DNA of 64,000 nt, taken from positions 124,001-188,000 of the forward strand of contig NZ_BARG01000018.1 of assembly GCF_000376565.1 (NCBI RefSeq). The letters are read 5' to 3'. The notes beneath the pieces were generated by a model that saw only the letters and a program-made list of their open reading frames with translations, was not told the origin of the DNA and searched no databases. Origin of the DNA: Streptomyces hokutonensis. Lineage in GTDB: Bacteria; Actinomycetota; Actinomycetes; Streptomycetales; Streptomycetaceae. The stretch's first letter is position 1. Each line of letters opens with the position of its first letter. Below, piece after piece: positions 61,630-64,000 of the stretch. The position numbers were made by a program, and so were the translations under genes.

Positions 61630-62166
61630 ATGGTTCTGGAACGGATCGCACCCTGGTGGGACCGGCAGGTGCTGGTCGGCATCTGTGTCGCGGCTGTCGT
61701 GGCCGCGGCCGTGGCGTCCCTCCGGTCGCTGTCCGAGGTGAGGGTGTGGCAGGTCTCGCTGATCGTCAGCCTGTTGTGCGTGATGCTCTGGGTGGCGCGC
61801 ACACAACTCGTGCCGTCCGCGTCCGTGAGCGCGTCCGTCCTGGTGGTCCGCAACGTCTACAGCACCTACGAGATCCCCTGGCAGACGCTGACGGGCATCG
61901 ACTGGGAACCCCGCTCGGGCCTGCTCTCCCTCGAACTGGCCGACGGCCGACGGGTTCCGGTCCAGGCGTTCAGCCGCTGGCCCTCCTTCGGCCGCCACCG
62001 GAAGGTGATCGAGACCCTGGAGGAGGGCCGTCGCCTGGCGGCGGGTCCGGCGGAGGACGAGGTGCGGGTCACCGGCGCCTCCGGAATCACCGAGTTCCTC
62101 CTGGCGCTCTGCTTCGGGGCCGCCCTGGTGGCACTCCTGATCGAGGGTGTCATCGCGCTTCTGTGA
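61630..62166 (+). CDS. PH-like membrane protein, candidate immunity for RHS2
   Basis: A 178-residue membrane protein. Two helices open it (QVLVGICVAAVVAAAVASL and VSLIVSLLCVMLWVA), a bacterial PH-like beta domain follows (VLVVRNVYSTYEIPWQTLTG, then LLSLELADGRRVPVQAFSRW), and a third helix ends it (LALCFGAALVALLIEGVIAL). The ATG at 61630 has GAGGAA. It is placed where an immunity gene is expected for RHS2. A membrane location fits protection against a membrane-active tail. PH-like proteins with other roles are common in actinobacteria, so the immunity role is inference only. Confidence 0.65.
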   Translation: MVLERIAPWWDRQVLVGICVAAVVAAAVASLRSLSEVRVWQVSLIVSLLCVMLWVARTQLVPSASVSASVLVVRNVYSTYEIPWQTLTGIDWEPRSGLLSLELADGRRVPVQAFSRWPSFGRHRKVIETLEEGRRLAAGPAEDEVRVTGASGITEFLLALCFGAALVALLIEGVIALL

Positions 62167-62170
62167 ACGG

Positions 62171-62215
62171 CACGAGTCCCAACAGGGTTTTCCCGCAACC
62201 CTGTTGGGACTCGTG
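62171..62215. terminator. Strong bidirectional terminator
   Basis: A perfect 19-bp inverted repeat: CACGAGTCCCAACAGGGTT at 62171-62189 with its complement at 62197-62215, around a seven-base loop. It lies between the convergent PH-like and TetR genes. Confidence 0.9.
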
Positions 62216-62227
62216 GCACAGGCGCCG

Positions 62228-62857
62228 CTACCCCGCGCCCCCGCGAAACGCCCCGGCCACCACCGGCACCAGCTGCCGCTCCAACCGCTCGGCGGGCAAG
62301 GCCGCCAGTTCGGTACCGATGGGCGCCAGCGCGAGCCAGTTCAACAGGCCGGCCGCGCAGCGCGTGCGGAAGATCAGCTCTTCCTCGTCGACCCCGGGGA
62401 CGTTCGGCCCCAGTACCCGCAGGACGTCCCGGCGGCTCTTCTCGAACTTGCCGGTCAGCCGCTCCCATCCCTGGGGCGGCTCGATGCCGATGCGCGCCAC
62501 GGTTCGCATCACGGCGAGGTCCTGCCCGCCGGCCGCGAACGCGCGCATCATCGGCCCGGCGAACGCCGCGGCCACTTCATCGAGGGTCGCGGCGGGGCCG
62601 AGGGAGTCGATCGCCGCCATCTGGGCGTCCAGATACTGTTCCAGCGCGTGCTCGATCGCCGTGTCGCACAGCGCCTTGAGCGACCCGAAGTGGTAGCTCA
62701 CCGCCGCGACGTTGGCCCCGGCGCGATCCGTGATCTCGCGGAGCGTCACGCCTTCCTGGCCCCGTTGCGCGAGCAACTCGAGGGCGGCCGACTGCAGGCC
62801 GTCCCGTGTGCGTTGACCGGCCTCCCGGCGCAGGTCCGTCTTTTTCACCCTTATCAC
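62228..62857 (-). CDS. TetR family transcriptional regulator
   Basis: A 209-residue repressor with a TetR HTH (LLAQRGQEGVTLREITDRAG, then ANVAAVSYHFGSLKAL) at about residues 15-62 and a C-terminal domain of the type with a conserved RCAAGLLNWLALAP helix. It is divergent from a SnoaL-like protein and an SDR. The start is uncertain: GTG at 62857 or GTG at 62848, neither with a good ribosome-binding site. The intervening region contains three TCAA-N8-TTGA dyads, the nearest nine bases from the start, so strong autorepression together with control of the divergent operon is likely. Confidence 0.88.
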   Translation of the reverse strand: MIRVKKTDLRREAGQRTRDGLQSAALELLAQRGQEGVTLREITDRAGANVAAVSYHFGSLKALCDTAIEHALEQYLDAQMAAIDSLGPAATLDEVAAAFAGPMMRAFAAGGQDLAVMRTVARIGIEPPQGWERLTGKFEKSRRDVLRVLGPNVPGVDEEELIFRTRCAAGLLNWLALAPIGTELAALPAERLERQLVPVVAGAFRGGAG

Positions 62858-62865
62858 GCCATGTA

Positions 62866-62979
62866 GTCAATCACTTGTTTGACTGCATCGTCAAGTGGTC
62901 GGCGCCTGGTCAGCCACACAATTCAAACAGTGGCTTGACAGCTTGCTGCGGCCCTCCATAAAGTCAAGCCATCGCTTGA
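62866..62979. promoter_or_regulatory. Three TCAA-N8-TTGA dyads, TetR operators
   Basis: Sites: TCAATCACTTGTTTGA (62867-62882, extended by G and C at its ends), TCAAACAGTGGCTTGA (62923-62938) and TCAAGCCATCGCTTGA (62964-62979). Read in either orientation they share TCAARC...TTGA. All lie between the divergent tetR and SnoaL-like genes. Confidence 0.75.
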
Positions 62980-63052
62980 TTTACTAAGAGCGAGCGGGGG
63001 ACCGCTGCTGTGCGGCTCCCGGATCCTGAGAACAAACGTGAAGGAATACGTC

Positions 63053-63688
63053 ATGAAGCTGCTCAGCCGGAAGTCGATCACCGCCGCGACCGCGGTAGCT
63101 GTTCTGGGTGGTCTCTCCATCGCCGCCGTGCCGTCACAGGCCGCGAGCCCCACGCACCACAAGTCCGCCGCCCCGACCCTGACCGCGCGTCAGCTGGCGG
63201 CGCTGCCGCTCACCGACCGGCACCTGACCAAGCACGAGAAGACCAACCTCGCGATCGTCCTGCGCGACTACTACGTGGCCGAGGGCAGCCACATCGACGT
63301 CCCGACCTTCGTCAACAGCTTCGCCAAGGACGGCGTCTTCAACGACATGGTCCCCGGCGTCGCCTACCGGGGTAAGGCGCTCGGCAACGTGCTGCCGTAC
63401 ATGAAGGGCCTCTTCTCCAACGTCCACCGTGACCTCAAGCGCATCACCGTGAACGGCGACACCATCAGCATCGAGCTGTCCATCCAGGGCACGTTCGACG
63501 GGCAGCTCCAGGCGCCGACGGGCGGCTTCGTCAAGGGCAAGGGCCAGAAGGTCGACGCCCCGACCGCCGACTTCTGGTACCTGAAGAACGGCAAGGTCGA
63601 GAAGTTCGACTGCTTCGTCGGCTACTCGAAGATGTACTCCGACATGGGTGTGAACTTCGACTGGGCCTCGGCCGTCAACCAGCACTGA
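63053..63688 (+). CDS. Secreted SnoaL/NTF2-like protein
   Basis: A 211-residue exported protein. The signal peptide (MKLLSRKSITAATAVAVLGG, cleavage near SQAAS) is followed by an NTF2/SnoaL-like fold: LRDYYVAEGSHIDVPTFVNSF, GVAYRGKALGNVLPYMKGLF, VNGDTISIELSIQGTFDG, then FWYLKNGKVEKFDCFVGYSK. Family members bind small polycyclic molecules or act as ester cyclases/isomerases. The ATG at 63053 is preceded by GAAGGA. It is first in a unit that seems to include the SDR, although a terminator lies between. The three TetR sites upstream imply induction by a small molecule. Confidence 0.82.
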   Translation: MKLLSRKSITAATAVAVLGGLSIAAVPSQAASPTHHKSAAPTLTARQLAALPLTDRHLTKHEKTNLAIVLRDYYVAEGSHIDVPTFVNSFAKDGVFNDMVPGVAYRGKALGNVLPYMKGLFSNVHRDLKRITVNGDTISIELSIQGTFDGQLQAPTGGFVKGKGQKVDAPTADFWYLKNGKVEKFDCFVGYSKMYSDMGVNFDWASAVNQH

Positions 63689-63694
63689 GCCACT

Positions 63695-63742
63695 CGCGGC
63701 GGGTGATGCCCGGCCCTCTGCGGCCCCGCATCACCCGCCGCG
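63695..63742 (+). terminator. Intrinsic terminator after the SnoaL-like gene
   Basis: A perfect 15-bp stem (CGCGGCGGGTGATGC at 63695-63709, complement at 63728-63742) with an 18-base loop. The SDR gene begins 35 bases later, so read-through or a separate promoter is needed for it. Confidence 0.85.
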
Positions 63743-63776
63743 GCCCGTCCCGTCCCATCCACCTTCGGGGAACCCC

Positions 63777-64000
63777 TTGAACGCCACAGGCAACACCGTC
63801 CTCGTCGCCGGAGCGACCTCCGGCATCGGCCTCGGACTGGCGCTGCGGCTGCACGCGGCAGGCAACCGGGTCATCGTCTCCGGACGCCGCGAGGACAGAC
63901 TGAAACAGATCGTCTCGGAGCACCCCGGCATCGAGTCCGTCGTGCTCGACGTCACCGACCCGACCGCCGTCCGGGACGTGACCGCGCAGCTCCTGCGACG
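63777..64000 (+). CDS. SDR family oxidoreductase (5' part)
   Basis: The first 74 codons of a short-chain dehydrogenase, cut by the window end. The glycine motif is AGATSGIGLGLA near residues 10-21, followed by GNRVIVSGRREDRL and SVVLDVTDPTAV, as in DltE-like SDRs that may reduce fatty or polyketide carbonyls. The TTG at 63777 has GGGGA upstream. It lies downstream of the SnoaL-like gene and is probably part of the same TetR-controlled group. Confidence 0.8.
   Translation, partial: MNATGNTVLVAGATSGIGLGLALRLHAAGNRVIVSGRREDRLKQIVSEHPGIESVVLDVTDPTAVRDVTAQLLR

Noticed and set aside
1..64000. CRISPR arrays, tRNA/rRNA genes, intact transposases or integrases
   Set aside because: No regularly spaced direct repeats, no cloverleaf-type sequence, and no transposase or recombinase motifs were seen on either strand.

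Overview
The window is high-GC actinobacterial DNA, almost certainly a Streptomyces chromosome. The signs are strong third-position GC, GTG/TTG starts, leaderless-type promoters, an actinobacterial type A RNase P RNA, a RheA/Hsp18 heat-shock pair and a bifunctional RNase H/acid phosphatase like S. coelicolor SCO2299. No tRNA, CRISPR array or intact transposase was recognised.

Layout. (1) 1-14.5 kb looks like conserved core: an SDR, two minus-strand hypothetical genes, a Nif3 / zinc-ribbon / RNase H-phosphatase operon, KDPG aldolase and YaaA, an RNB ribonuclease, a MerR plus membrane-protein operon, a divergent FAD monooxygenase/TetR pair, an AraC regulator, a DMT exporter and rnpB. (2) 14.5-36.4 kb is a mosaic accessory region bounded by partial copies of the rnpB 3' end at about 35.6 and 36.4 kb. 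It holds a DUF2637 gene typical of actinomycete integrative elements, a LigJ/LigI/MFS cluster for an aromatic meta-cleavage branch, a response regulator / histidine kinase / TAXI-protein trio, two broken genes, a Tat-exported carboxylesterase, a DUF3500 lipoprotein with HupE/UreJ, a heat-shock locus (rheA, hsp20, two DUF2267 genes, a MerR-like gene), a phospholipase D-type protein, DUF1206 and DUF6131 membrane proteins, a MarR regulator, a TAXI-gene relic and an AMIN-like secreted protein. (3) 36.4-43.7 kb is an envelope/sugar cluster: rfbB, rfbA, a two-domain GT2 glycosyltransferase, a polytopic membrane protein and a Tat-exported beta-propeller protein. (4) 43.9-62.2 kb is an 18-kb surface or secreted module: RHS protein 1 plus a small abutting gene, a LamG protein, then RHS protein 2 plus a membrane PH-like protein. 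The two RHS proteins share architecture but end in unrelated glycine-rich hydrophobic tails, each followed by a different small gene, which is the layout of polymorphic toxin-immunity pairs. (5) 62.2-64 kb holds a TetR repressor divergent from a secreted SnoaL-like protein and an SDR (cut by the window edge), with three copies of a TCAA-N8-TTGA dyad between them.

The most notable observations are the three rnpB 3'-end copies, which suggest repeated insertion at the end of the RNase P RNA gene; the two RHS modules with tails I do not recognise; the RR-HK-TAXI cassette without a TRAP permease; and regulatory sites readable directly from the sequence (RheA operators, symmetrical divergent leaderless promoters, a perfect 13-bp inverted repeat upstream of eda). 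All functional calls rest on motifs and family knowledge; nothing was searched against a database.
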